The notes: a model not told the origin generated them from the letters alone. A stretch of DNA of 64,000 nucleotides from Undaria pinnatifida (GCA_012845835.1 JABAKD010000026.1:5821014-5885013); one strand, 5' to 3'. Shown: positions 55,301 through 62,984, numbered from the stretch's first letter. Numbers and translations are program-made.

Positions 55301-58300
55301 CTCACGTATTATTTAGCGTGTTGAACGACGAGACGTTTGGTCTTGTCGAGCTGTGTCGAGCTGTCTGCAGAACCGTACGTCACGCAAGGTAACCCCTCCT
55401 AGCCTTTTTTTTTTCTTCTTTTTTTTTTTTCTATCCTCCGGCGGATGGGGCAAAAAAAATAAAGTAAAGCTTAAGCTCACCACACACTTTCACGTATTTT
55501 AGTACGAGTCGTGTGTCGATTTAACTCAGTTGCTTTCGCAACCCAACGCTATAGCTGGCGCACCCTTCGGATCCCACTGCAGTGGTAGCGTGAGCTGGCC
55601 CTCCTAGCATCCCTCGGTCGGCGACTACTGAAGCCTGTTTGCTCGACAGCGGGGAGAGTGCGAACACCGAGCGATGCGTGAGCTCCTGTAACTGTAAGTA
55701 TCAAGGCTGCTGGTTGTACTTTTTTGGGCAAAAAACGTTTCTGTTGCGGGCAAAACACGTTTCTGTTTGGACAATTCCTCAAAGGTGGAACTCTGGGTGT
55801 AGTGTGATCATTTTAGGAGTGGGGATTGCTTTTTTTAGGACTGTTAATAGGAATGCTGGCCGAGTTGCGGGAAGGAATGCGTTCTTTGCTTCGAAGTCAT
55901 GTTTCGGGTGCGACAATGGCAATATTGTGTTCCGGGTGGCTATCTCCACCGCATCTGACGACCCTCAGGGGTCAGGCCGGGTCGACATACTCACGCATCC
56001 GTATTCAACGGCAGCTGCTAGTAGCTTGCGCTGCTGGGGTAGAAACGAGGACCGCCGATAGGAACAGCTCACGCTATCGCTATAGTGGGACCCGAAGGAC
56101 ACGCCAGCTAGCGCTGGATTGCGAAGGCAATTGAGTTAAATCGACACGCGACGTGTGTGAAAAATACGTGGAAGTGTGGTGAGCTTAAGCTTTATTTTTC
56201 CCCATCCGCCGGAGAATAGAAAAAGGGTAATATTGAATGCGGAGCATGTGGGGTATGTTGAGATCATTGTGCTGGGAGGAGCTCAGAAAAATCTTGGGAA
56301 CATTTTTAGAATCTCCTGCACCTCTAGCTACGAGCGTGGGATGAGTCCACCGTTTTTGTCGTGTGCGCCCCCCCCCTGCTTCCAGATAGTATCGGCGGCT
56401 GTGAACGGAATCCGTCGCAGGGGGTGTGCCATCTTGGGTGTTGTTCGGTCGGAAGAGCGTGCAGCAGTATTACGTGGGAACTCGATTTTCGTCGGGACCA
56501 AATATTTTTCTTTTCTTTGTTTCTTTTTCTCCGATTGACTTATGCCTGTCGTGCGTGTATGCGTAGTGATAGATACTACGTGTAATATATACGTGGTAGT
56601 CTTACTTGGGTGGCAATCGGAATATTTGGTTCCTCCAGGCGTGAGTAGTGAGACGTATGCACCGGCCTGGACCTGGCACATCGTAGACTGACTCCCGATT
56701 TCACTTTTATATGTTTCTGGTGGAGGCATGAATTGCGTCAGCTGTGATATATGCGTGTACCACCTTGGGTTGTGTGTGTTTTTCCCTGGGGGTATTCCTC
56801 AGCTCCAGAGTGACTGGAGCCTGTCCTGTGACCACGGACTTGATTATGCGAGTTAATGTGAGAACAACAACAACAACAATAGTGTATCAACAGAGTAATA
56901 TGTTCCTATGTACCAGGTATAGTTTGTTTTTTTGTGTGTATGTGTGTTCTAAAATGGTGTTGGGAGGGTACAGGGTACTCGGAACCAATTATTGTGGTGC
57001 GATTTTGATGCGAGACGACGAGGGAAGAAAGGGCTCTGAAGTCTTCTCGCGATAAAAAATGGAGGCATGTACACCGTACATCGGGGGGAGGGGCGAGAAG
57101 AGTCTGATTTAGTTACCCTTGATCTGCGTTACGTCTAGGGACTCCGGAGAAAAGAGAAGGAAAAAGAGTGCGGAGAAAATACATGCGATGAGCCTCCCCC
57201 CCAAAAAAAGTTGCCTAAACAGAGGAATATATCATACCAGTAGGTGTTTGGGTTCATGGTGGGTTCTGATTACCATCCATGCGGTCCTCTGTTATAGTGC
57301 ACGTGTGTGACCATGCCGCGGCGCGCTTGTCGTCACGCCTCTTGTTTGTCGTTGCGCATTGGGCGCATCCCCTTGTTACCCGTTAGATCGTCAAATCGTG
57401 TGGCCGCAACCGTGGTCGTCAGCGATCGTCGAATTATTTTCGACAACTTTTTCCCGTCTGACGCCGCAAAGGTTTTTTTTTACCTGGTAACTATATATAA
57501 TATATATTGCTCATCTCTTCTATTAGATAATAGTACGATAATAGTACGTTTTTTTTTTTTTTGTTGGCGCCCTTTTTCTGCAATGGCCCGGAGTCACTCG
57601 CGCGAGTGACATACCCCCTGTTCCCCTTGAGGTCTTTAGCTTGTTGTTTTTTCTTGTTTTTTTTTTTATATTAGCGACATGAATCCGCAATGCAATAGCT
57701 AGCCACGCTGCGTCAAGCATATCGTGTGAAGTCGTTTCGTCAGTGAGATACAAGTGCTTAGTATGTCAGCCGGTCGCCCCGGTGGCGTATCAGGTTATCT
57801 TCGAGCCTGGTATAGGTCAGTTTCGCGAGTTCGAGCCCCCCCGAGTGCATACTCGTATAATTTCGTGGGGACTTTTTCTTGCGCACAAATTGACTTGCGG
57901 AAAGCGCGGGAGCGTGAGCCAGCAACACTCGATGAAAAATCGACGAGCAGTGGGATTGCTGAACCCTATGCGCGATAAAATTTGAAGGCAAGAACCGGGG
58001 GGGAGAAGGGGCGACACCTGTGACCACGGCCTGTCCAGAAGCTGGAAAGTAGAAGTGTGAAAAAAAAAAGAAGAGAAAAAAAAAAGAGTCACTTGTGCGA
58101 GTGGCTCAAGTCCCGTAGTGAAAAAAGCGGGTAACCGCCTACCACACTCTTGGTCTAATCTTGTCACTTTTCCATTATCTTTCTCCCTCCCTATAAGTGT
58201 ATTCTATAACTCAGGTCCGCGGTCATGAAGCAGGCTCTTCTCCCCCTTCCCCACCGTGGCACGTGCCTTCATTTTTAATCGCGGGAAGATTCCAGCTACT

Positions 58301-58374
58301 TCTTCTCTCCTCATCGACTCGCATCAAGTCGTGTATATCGTTGCCCTTTACAAGTTGTGGACCTGCGTCCGCTT

Positions 58375-58448
<74 letters not shown>

Positions 58449-60936
58449 GCAAAACTAGTTGGAATAAGAGTGGAACTTTTTTGTTGCGGTGCCGAAAACC
58501 GCTGCTAAAACGATGTGGTCGGAAAACGACGCGTCGTTTTTTTTTTTTCTCTCGTGGGCTCCTCATATTTTTCGGGTAGGCTCTACGAATCGGGTATTAT
58601 ATGGTGAACTCTGGTAGATTTTATCCCCGTCAAAAACGGCTTTTGGAGTTTCCGTGGACAGATCGATCAACATCACCCTGATGACCCTGGTACAAGCTAG
58701 TTCTAAGGGGAGTCGCCGACCTACGTCCTTAATGAGGACACACACCCAGACATACGCGCGATCGGAGTATTACACAAACAGCTTGCAAATATATATGAGT
58801 TTCAACGAAATCTTCGATCTCACAGCTGGAGTGCATTTAAAGTTTTCATAATGTATGTTGACCTCTTTGGGACCCACTCATGGCGACAAAAAACGGGAAG
58901 AAAATGAGAGTTCGGGGCGCGTAGGTGGAAGTGCGGCTGTAAGGGTGCTGGCGGGATAAACCCCCAAAAATGTTTGGTGTGATGACGAAAAACACAAAAC
59001 AGGTGTGGCCATATCAGCCACCCTTTATGGTGGTGTCAGCGCGCCGCACGAAGTAGTTTATTATTTTAAAAACGAAGACCCTATGATACAGCTCCGAGAT
59101 CGAAGGTTTCAAAAGTTTTCGTCGAATCTCGTCTTTGCAAGCTGTGTGTGATACTCCGATCGCGCCTTATGTTAGATATAGCGTTCAGCGCGCGTGTCGT
59201 GAAACATCGTCGCGTTGATGTTGGGGTACAGTCGGTCGTAGTCCCTCAATATTATAGTGCGTTGCCTTGCCAGATGACAATGAACGCACTAAAGTGGGTC
59301 CTCGCACTGTCACGGAATATTGGAGCGCCTGGTGCTCGATAGGAAAGAGGTCGCGACAAGAATTTTCCACCGCACTAAAGTGGGACCCCGCACTATAGAG
59401 TACCACACTAAAGTGGGACCCCGCACTATAGGGTACCGCACTAAATTGGGACCCCGCACTAAAGTGGGACCCCGCACTATAGGGTACCGCACTAAAGTGG
59501 GACCCTGCGCTGAAGGGTACCGCATTAAAGTGGGACCCCGCACTACAGGGTACCTCACTAAAGTTGTAGGGCACCGCACTGTAGGGCACTGCACTAAAGT
59601 GGGACCACGAGTGCACTGACGCAGACGGGTGCAACGATTGAGGTACTGTATTGTAGCACTTTTTTGCAAAAATGTTCTCTGAATGACGCCGTTTCAACTG
59701 CAAACCCTTTGTGGGGGGAAAAAACACTTGGAATTAGTATAGGAAAAGATTTGGAGTTTATAATAATCCAAAATCGTCGGAATGTCAGCACTCTTGTTTT
59801 TTGTTGTGCACACATGAATGTTTGTTTTTACCTAGGCCATCGGGTTGCGCTTTTTCGTTTTTTTGTCAAAAACAAAAACAAAAACAGCTCTTGGTGGTGA
59901 GGTCTAGAGCTGTTCAAGTCGAGTCGAACACCCTGCGGGGCGAAAAAGTGGCCCACCCCTCCCTGTGTACCGCCGTCACGCGGCCGTGTCTATTCTCCAT
60001 CTACAGTATGACGCCCTGCCTCGGTTGCTGCTTGATATGGCCGAGTCTGTAAAACGTGCTACTAGCAGTACCATAGAGGCACCACTTTTTGGCGAAAATA
60101 TTTTCCGAATTTTTCGGGGTTGGTTAACCCCTTTAGAGCCCCCGAACCCCTCCCTATACTAAAGCCATGTAATTTTGTCCCCAAAAACGGGTTTCCAGTT
60201 GCAAAGGGGTTATAATCCAACATGGCCGGAATTTCGTCTTCTTTTCAATTTTTGTTGCTGTTTTTGTACCTAGGCCAGGATATCTTTATGTTTGGTCGGG
60301 TTGTGCTTTGACTGCTTTTGTCCTTTAAAAAAAAAGGTTGTGGGTGGGGTATAGTACCAGATTCATCGGTCGCCCCGGTGGCGTATCAGGTTATCCTCGA
60401 GCCTGGTATAGGTCAGTTTCGTGAGTTCGAATCCCCCCGAGTGCATACTTGTATAAATTCGTGGGGACTTTTTCTTGCGCACAAATTGACTTGCGGAAAG
60501 CGCGAGAGCGTGAGTTAGCAACACTCGATGAAAAATCGACGTGCAGTGGGATTGCTGAACCCTATGCGCGATAAAATTTTGAAGGCAAGAACCGGGGGGG
60601 AGAAGGGACGACACCTGTGACCACGACTTGTCCAGAAGCTGGAGAGTAGAAGTGTTCGAAAAAAATAGGAAAAAAAAAAATACCGATCCTCAAGTTACTT
60701 GACCACCCTCGGAAAAATACTGCTGCCCTTGTATCGTAGCGTCACACGATTTTGTTACTTTGTGCTCCACAACTATTTCCGTCTGGAGTTTCAAAGGGGG
60801 TTAGTTACATAACCGGCTACTTTTTTTTTTCTTCAACTCGCATGCATAAGGTTGCTCTCCGTGGTCTCTCTTTTTCTCTGCTGAGCAGGTGAAGCGGCGC
60901 CTCGAACAACCGGACACGTCTTGTGGCTTCATTCTG
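43183..60936 (+). CDS. ADK: adenylate kinase, multi-exon gene (5' part; continues past the window)
   Basis: It transfers phosphate between ATP and AMP (ATP + AMP = 2 ADP). Exons 43183-43347, 46562-46639, 53023-53073 and 60889-60936 join in phase 0 into 114 codons. Seen in order: the P-loop GAPGVGKGS, the AMP-binding LSTVGVGDLVRDEV and GTAVGKQLK, SDSGQLAPDEAINRL, and VKRRLEQPDTSCGFIL. The last stops just before the invariant DGFPR. That exon, the LID and the C terminus must lie beyond 64000. All four donors are GTGAGA or GTGAGG. An N-terminal extension of about 35 residues, R/S-rich with few acids, suggests mitochondrial or plastid import (inference). Confidence 0.92.
43455..43805 (+). repeat. 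two-copy repeat, period ~205 bp, with GGTACTAC clusters
   Basis: CCTCTATCTCCTG.CA, GGTCTCCTGGGTT and TATGCCAGAGCAATGAGG occur at 43540 and 43745. Between them are many GGTACTGCT, GGTACTACT and CCTGGTAC words related to the TACCWGGTA palindrome. Confidence 0.7.
43832..43858 (+). mobile_element. family H terminus, fragment
   Basis: ACGATGTCAGGAGACGGCAT is an H end with no partner end nearby. Confidence 0.45.
43860..45240. other. intronic stretch without a recognised gene
   Basis: A 192-codon minus-strand frame (44024-44602) and overlapping plus frames exist, but none has a recognisable motif or a matching exon structure. Around 44575-44665 there is a local repeat of CTCGACG.G.TTGTG and GGCTTATACTCGACGAG. 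(ACAA)n-like CACAAACA runs from 45075. Confidence 0.3.
45244..45402. mobile_element. TA-flanked MITE (TAGTGCCGG group)
   Basis: CAGTTGTGCCGGTTGCCC at the left and CGGCACTATAGAGGGATCAC at the right, with internal GTAGTGCCG blocks. Confidence 0.55.
46336..46472. mobile_element. H fragment joined to a reverse I fragment
   Basis: TTGACCGACACCAAACTACT (H, the empty site for the TATTAATA at 8767), then GACACTGGTTGTGCTGCATG and AACAGTTTAATGTGGAGAAC (reverse I). The joint arrangement matches 8470-8846. It lies about 90 bp before adenylate kinase exon 2. Confidence 0.55.
46562..46639 (+). CDS. ADK: adenylate kinase exon 2: AMP-binding segment
   Basis: The acceptor is TCCTCCCACAG and the donor is CTCAAG|GTGAGA. 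It holds 26 codons in phase 0: GLSTVGVGDLVRDEVKQGTA then VGKQLK. This is the NMP-binding segment. The Thr-Gly of the usual STGD motif is replaced by Thr-Val-Gly-Val-Gly. The arginine that contacts AMP (GDLVRDE) is present. Confidence 0.92.
47500..47600 (+). repeat. family C repeat, subgroup copy
   Basis: GTGTATCACGCAGATTGCAA, ATGGGCATCGACCCTAGATC and CACAGCTGACGTATC pair with 38865-38990. Confidence 0.5.
47616..47799. mobile_element. TA-flanked MITE (TATAGTGC group), best copy
   Basis: TACAGTGGGTGGCCCTATAT at the left is the inverse of ATATAGGTCCACCTACTGTA at the right. It is 184 bp, with inner TATAGTGCGGGT and ACCCGCACTATA blocks. TA at both edges and CAGTRGG ends place it near the pogo-like group at 30668. 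Confidence 0.75.
48040..48345 (+). repeat. tandem array, ~35-40 bp units of CAGTGCCACTGCTCTCTATAG
   Basis: CAGTGCC.CTGCTCT, TATAGTGCCGGTTGA and close variants recur about eight times. The unit words match the interior of the MITE at 47616, so the array may have grown from such an element. Confidence 0.7.
48350..49574. other. intronic stretch without a recognised gene
   Basis: A 234-codon minus-strand frame (48560-49264) spans a local duplication: GAGATACAGCCAGCCGCTAA and AGAAAGTCGCCGCGAGATCC with GGAAAGTTGAGATA at 48956, 49155 and 49172, and GTACACGAGTACACAACGGC at 49051 and 49259. The frame is therefore best read as repeat-derived. Confidence 0.4.
49575..49705 (+). repeat. family C repeat, diverged
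   Basis: GCGCGCGATCGAGGCATCAC, ACACAGCTAGCAAAGGCGAG and TTGACCTCAACGCTGAAGTG. Confidence 0.5.
49710..51590. other. intronic stretch; (TTG)n at 51058-51131, otherwise nothing recognised
   Basis: No exon-like segment with phase-0 splice sites was found. Homopolymers occur at 50603 and 50890. A TACCAGGTA lies at 51349 and a CTATTAATAG near 51008. Confidence 0.35.
51598..51735 (-). mobile_element. SINE-B tail fragment, reverse
   Basis: GCCCTCCCTCCCAGTAGTAA, CTCAGATCCGGAGTCACATA, CACTTTTTATCGCGAGAG and TCGTCGACTCGCGTCGAATT. Confidence 0.65.
52015..52320. repeat. degenerate tandem array, ~85-90 bp units
   Basis: ATCCATCACGAGTAGC, GACAGCAAC.A..CAGCA, GCATTA.CA and TAGCAAT recur near 52035, 52110, 52190 and 52290. 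Confidence 0.55.
52735..53015 (+). repeat. TCTTGTCAT/CGTGTTGTC degenerate pyrimidine-rich array before exon 3
   Basis: CTTGTCATC, TCTTGCCGTC and GTGTTGTCATC words repeat at 10-20 bp spacing right up to the acceptor at 53022, so this array supplies the pyrimidine tract of the intron end. Confidence 0.65.
53023..53073 (+). CDS. ADK: adenylate kinase exon 3 (51 nt micro-exon)
   Basis: The acceptor is GTCCTCGCAG and the donor is CGCTTG|GTGAGA. It holds 17 codons in phase 0: AFSDSGQLAPDEAINRL, the family's G.LVPDE..... segment. It lies 6.4 kb after exon 2 and 7.8 kb before exon 4. It would be missed by frame-length methods. The reading rests on motif continuity with both neighbours. Confidence 0.9.
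53105..53480 (+). repeat. tandem array, ~120 bp units x2.5-3, starting just after exon 3
   Basis: ACGAGCTGC.CGCG, CAA.CTTGAG, TTATGTAGCACT, CAAGTAGACT and TCAATCAC.GCACAA recur near 53115, 53240 and 53355, then decay. Confidence 0.7.
53605..53880 (+). mobile_element. SINE-A, head truncated
   Basis: It starts inside the head (GTCAGGTCATCCTCGAGC), keeps the B box GAGTTCGAGCCCC and the full body and tail to CCAGAAGCTGGAAAG. Confidence 0.8.
53981..54205 (-). mobile_element. pogo/Tigger-like MITE (AAGGCGG group) with internal expansion
   Basis: CACAGTAGGAGTCCGTCTCC at the left and a CTGTA edge at the right. TATAAGGCGGTATGCCCA is repeated in tandem at 54012 and 54033. The AAATCGCTTGACACGCC middle matches 5834. 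Confidence 0.6.
54206..54967. other. intronic stretch without a recognised gene
   Basis: Nothing exon-like. A CACCAGGTACCTGGTA doublet of the TACCWGGTA type lies at 54432-54447. Confidence 0.35.
54968..55261 (-). mobile_element. SINE-A, full, reverse
   Basis: From TTCTTTCCAGCTTCTGGACA to ATACGCCACCGGGGCGGCCG, with B box GGGGCTCGAACTC (reverse). Confidence 0.8.
55431..56221. mobile_element. family F: 790 bp element with ~185 bp terminal inverted repeats
   Basis: The left arm 55431-~55615 (ATCCTCCGGCGGATGGGG, AAGCTTAAGCTCACCACA, TCGATTTAACTCAGTTGC, GGTAGCGTGAGCTG) is the inverse of the right arm ~56035-56221 (CAGCTCACGCTATCG, GCAATTGAGTTAAATCGACA, TGTGGTGAGCTTAAGCTTTA, CCCCATCCGCCGGAGAAT). 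Long inverted ends suggest a Mutator-like or foldback element. The ~400 bp interior has TTTGCTCGACAGCGGGGAG and a RNAGRVAGRNAF peptide shared with 61500-61835. No transposase is visible. Confidence 0.8.
56728..56880 (+). mobile_element. family P repeat with (AAC)n tail
   Basis: GCGTCAGCTGTGATATATGC, TTCCCTGGGGGTATTCC, CTCCAGAGTGACTGGAG, TGTCCTGTGACCACGGACTT, GCGAGTTAATGTGAGAAC, then (AAC)4. Confidence 0.75.
56996..57150 (+). mobile_element. SINE-B tail fragment
   Basis: GTGCGATTTTGATGCGAGAC, GAGGGAAGAAAGGGCTCTGA, TCTCGCGATAAAAAATGG and GATCTGCGTTACGTCTAGGG. Confidence 0.65.
57772..58062 (+). mobile_element. SINE-A, full, well preserved
   Basis: A ~290 bp copy from GGTCGCCCCGGTGGCGTATC to AGCTGGAAAGTAGAAGTGTG followed by an A/G-rich end. 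A and B boxes are intact, and it is close to the 60368 copy. Confidence 0.85.
58178..58335 (-). mobile_element. SINE-B tail fragment, reverse
   Basis: TTTCTCCCTCCCTATAAGTG, CCACCGTGGCACGTGCCTTC, TTTTTAATCGCGGGAAGATT and CTCATCGACTCGCATCAAGT. Confidence 0.6.
58374..58450 (+). repeat. (TTG)n microsatellite, ~25 units
   Basis: A nearly perfect TTG run with one CG interruption near 58386. Long cysteine/valine frames here are by-products. Confidence 0.95.
58668..58855 (+). repeat. family C repeat
   Basis: ACATCACCCTGATGACCCTG, AAGGGGAGTCGCCGACCTAC, GCGCGATCGGAGTATTACAC and CTTCGATCTCACAGCTGGAG. Confidence 0.7.
59070..59170 (-). repeat. family C repeat, fragment, reverse
   Basis: CAGCTCCGAGATCGAAGG, CGAATCTCGTCTTTGCAAGC and GTGTGTGATACTCCGATCGC. 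Confidence 0.6.
59363..59610 (+). repeat. minisatellite, ~33 bp unit, ~8 copies
   Basis: Units of CACTAAAGTGGGACCCCGCA followed by CTATAGGGTACCG, with short partial units. Each unit is itself a near-palindrome (GCACTA..GGTACC). GTGCGTTGCC before and GCACTGCACTAAAGTGGGAC after suggest the array grew within a TAGTGC-type MITE. Confidence 0.85.
59655..59895 (+). repeat. family M repeat with an internal D-like stretch
   Basis: ATTGTAGCACTTTTTTGCAA, TCTGAATGACGCCG, AAACACTTGGAATTAG (D-like), AATCCAAAATCGTCGGAATG and TTACCTAGGCCATCGGGTTG. Confidence 0.6.
60124..60212 (+). mobile_element. family D MITE, nested in M
   Basis: TTAACCCCTTTAGAGCCCCC to CCAGTTGCAAAGGGGTTA. M sequence lies on both sides (ACTTTTTGGCGAAAATATTT before, AATCCAACATGGCCGGAATT after), so D inserted into an M copy. 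Confidence 0.75.
60213..60355 (+). repeat. family M repeat, right of the nested D
   Basis: CCGGAATTTCGTCTTCTTTT, TGTACCTAGGCCAGG and TCGGGTTGTGCTTTGAC. Confidence 0.55.
60368..60660 (+). mobile_element. SINE-A, full, well preserved
   Basis: From GGTCGCCCCGGTGGCGTATC, with B box GAGTTCGAATCCC, to CCAGAAGCTGGAGAGTAG. It ends about 230 bp before adenylate kinase exon 4. Confidence 0.85.
60889..60936 (+). CDS. ADK: adenylate kinase exon 4 (48 nt micro-exon)
   Basis: The acceptor is TCTGCTGAGCAG after a T-rich tract and the donor is ATTCTG|GTGAGG. It holds 16 codons in phase 0: VKRRLEQPDTSCGFIL. In adenylate kinases this is followed at once by DGFPRT. No such codons were seen in 60937-64000, so the next intron is longer than 3 kb. 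Confidence 0.9.
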
Positions 60937-61141
60937 GTGAGGGTCTCGACCGCGTTTTTTTTTCTGGTTTTATTGTCTTCGGCCTCATTATTTTTTTTTT
61001 TTTTTTTTCATTTTTTGTGAAGGCTGCGGGGAGGTACACGGGCGGTGCGTTTCTTTCTGGCTAGAGGCGGCGTCGAAAGGTCCGTGCTACGCACCGCCAG
61101 TATGCATTTTTTTGTTCATTTATTTTGTTGTATGTGATACT

Positions 61142-61439
61142 ATTACGGTGGACCCTAGTAAATAGGACCTACGGTGGACACAAAAACCTATATATTCATG
61201 TATTTTTACCAACAATATTTGGTCCTATTTACTATCGTCCTCTGTAATACTACTGTTAGAACTGTTGTAAGTCTCTAAATGTTAGCAAAGATTACGGGGG
61301 ACCCTAGTAAATAGGACCTACGGTGGACACAAAAACCTATATATTCATCTATTTTTACCAACAATATTTGGTCCTATTTACTATCGTCCTCCGTAGTACT
61401 ACTGTTAGAACTGTTGTAAGTCTCTAAATGTTAGCAAAG
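61142..61439 (+). repeat. two-copy tandem repeat (149 bp), each containing a ~107 bp MITE
   Basis: Each unit has TTACGG.GGACCCTAGTAAA at one end and the inverse ATTTACTATCGTCCTC.GTA at the other, then 42 bp of shared flank (CTGTTAGAACTGTTG). Because the flank is duplicated too, this is a duplication after insertion and not two insertions. Confidence 0.85.
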
Positions 61440-61499
61440 ATTACTTGCAGCAGCAGCAATAGCAGCAGCAATAGCAGCAGCAATACGGTATGGCACGCT

Positions 61500-61835
61500 A
61501 GATAACCCGCCCTAACACCCTCGGGCGTCGGTTCTTGAAGCTGGTTTGCTCGATCACGAGGAGCGTGCAACAGCCGAGCAATAGTAGCGTACGGAAATAT
61601 CTCGACGAGATACTGCGGTTGATGCACCGCATGGCGTTCGTGACGCATCCCGCTCCAGGGGGTGCGCAAGCAGATTCCAGCAAGTTTCTGAGCTTGCAAC
61701 ACGAGGAGCTCAGTATCCCACCCACCCGAAGCATGGCTTCTTCGAAAGCGTTCGTTGGCGCAACACGGCCGGCATTTCTACGCGCTACTGGTGGCACTAT
61801 CGTAGCCTTAAAAAGGACTAAACTCGTGACATGAT
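61500..61835 (-). mobile_element. degraded relative of the family F interior
   Basis: Minus strand: GAAATGCCGGCCGTGTTGCG, CGAACGCTTTCGAAG and CATGCTTCGGGTGGGA parallel GAATGCTGGCCGAGTTGCGG and the following segment of F at 55850. CTTGAAGCTGGTTTGCTCGA parallels 55630. The shared peptide RNAGRVA suggests a lost coding sequence of an autonomous F. Confidence 0.5.
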
Positions 61836-62019
61836 CGTACTAACCTATAGCTCAACCGCACTATAGAAGTCAGAAGGTCAGAAACACTACTGGGTAAAAG
61901 AACTGAAACGCGTACCGTACCGTAGCACGGTGGGAGGTGAGTTGTGCTCTATCCGCGTTTGTGTAGAAATTTCGTTGGCCTTTGGAATTTGGTGCGAAGG
62001 AGCAGGGGAGCACACAAAA

Positions 62020-62195
62020 AGGAGAAAACGGACAAAAGAGAAAACGGACGAAAGAGAAAACGGACGAAAGAGAAAATGGACAAGAAGAGAAGAACGGACG
62101 AAAGAGAAGACGGGCAAAAAGAGAAAAACGGACGAAAGAGAAAACGGACAAAAAGAGAAGAACGGACGAAAGAGAAAACGGACAAAAGAGAAAAG
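62020..62195 (+). repeat. purine-rich tandem array, AGAGAAAACGGACGAA unit
   Basis: About nine units of 16-23 bp with A/G on the plus strand throughout. Long frames on both strands are by-products. Confidence 0.9.
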
Positions 62196-62199
62196 GGAG

Positions 62200-62894
62200 G
62201 GAGGGACACATGCTACGATGGAGGGGCATCGTTTTTGTTCTGAGATCACTCACTTGAGCAAATAGACCCTCCAACTGACTTATGAATAGACTTGTTAATA
62301 GAGTAGGCCGAAAATCCAACCCGAGAAACGAACCTCTGGCCTCGGCATACCATCAATTCATAATGCAAAACAAGAACGGCATCCCCGCGATTTTGTGCTA
62401 AGGAGCCCGATCATTCAGAAAAAAAAAGGCAAAAGTGCTACACATACCACTATTATTCGTGGCAAGCGTCAACGGAGGGGGCCATACTCTTTGGAATGGT
62501 CCGCAAGAAGAAAAAAAATAGGAGCGGCGTTGTGATTTCTGTGCGAATCAAGAAATTGTTCCAACCTTTTTATACTTGGTTTTAGTAATCCTTCCCCTCC
62601 CCTGTCTGGCTCCTTGCAAAAAATGATGTTTGTTTTTTTTCTGTGCTCCGGACCCTGAAAAGGGGTGTGCTATATCGTGCGTGTTATGCGGTAGCAGCAG
62701 CCAATCAAAATGCGAGAGGAAATTGTTCCAACAGAGGTTTCGCGCGAAGGAAGGAGAGACGTGAACGCCGCGCCTTCGCCGCGCCTTGCCTCGCCCCGAC
62801 CTCTTGTGAGGCAGCGCGGAAAGCTATATGATATGATACCCCCGACCACCTTCCACTCCCACCGTGGTACAAGCCCGGCCTGGATCGATTTTCG
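62200..62894. other. intronic stretch without a recognised gene
   Basis: No exon-like segment. GCAACGGAGG-type short repeats only. GCGCGAAGGAAGGAGAGACG and GCGCCTTCGCCGCGCCTTGC give a GC-rich patch at 62740-62800 without a motif. Confidence 0.3.
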
Positions 62895-62965
62895 ACACGT
62901 GCAACGACAGAGGTAGCAGTTTTCGTTTGAAATGTTTTCCGAATGACGGAGCTCCTTGGTATAGT
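62895..62965 (+). repeat. family M left end, fragment
   Basis: GTGCAACGACAGAGGTAGCA, TTTTCCGAATGACGGAGCTC and CTTGG. Confidence 0.5.
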
Positions 62966-62984
62966 GACAGTGGGGAGAAAACAG

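Noticed and set aside
58256-58579. Cysteine-rich and valine-rich open frames
   Set aside because: They are translations of the (TTG)n microsatellite.
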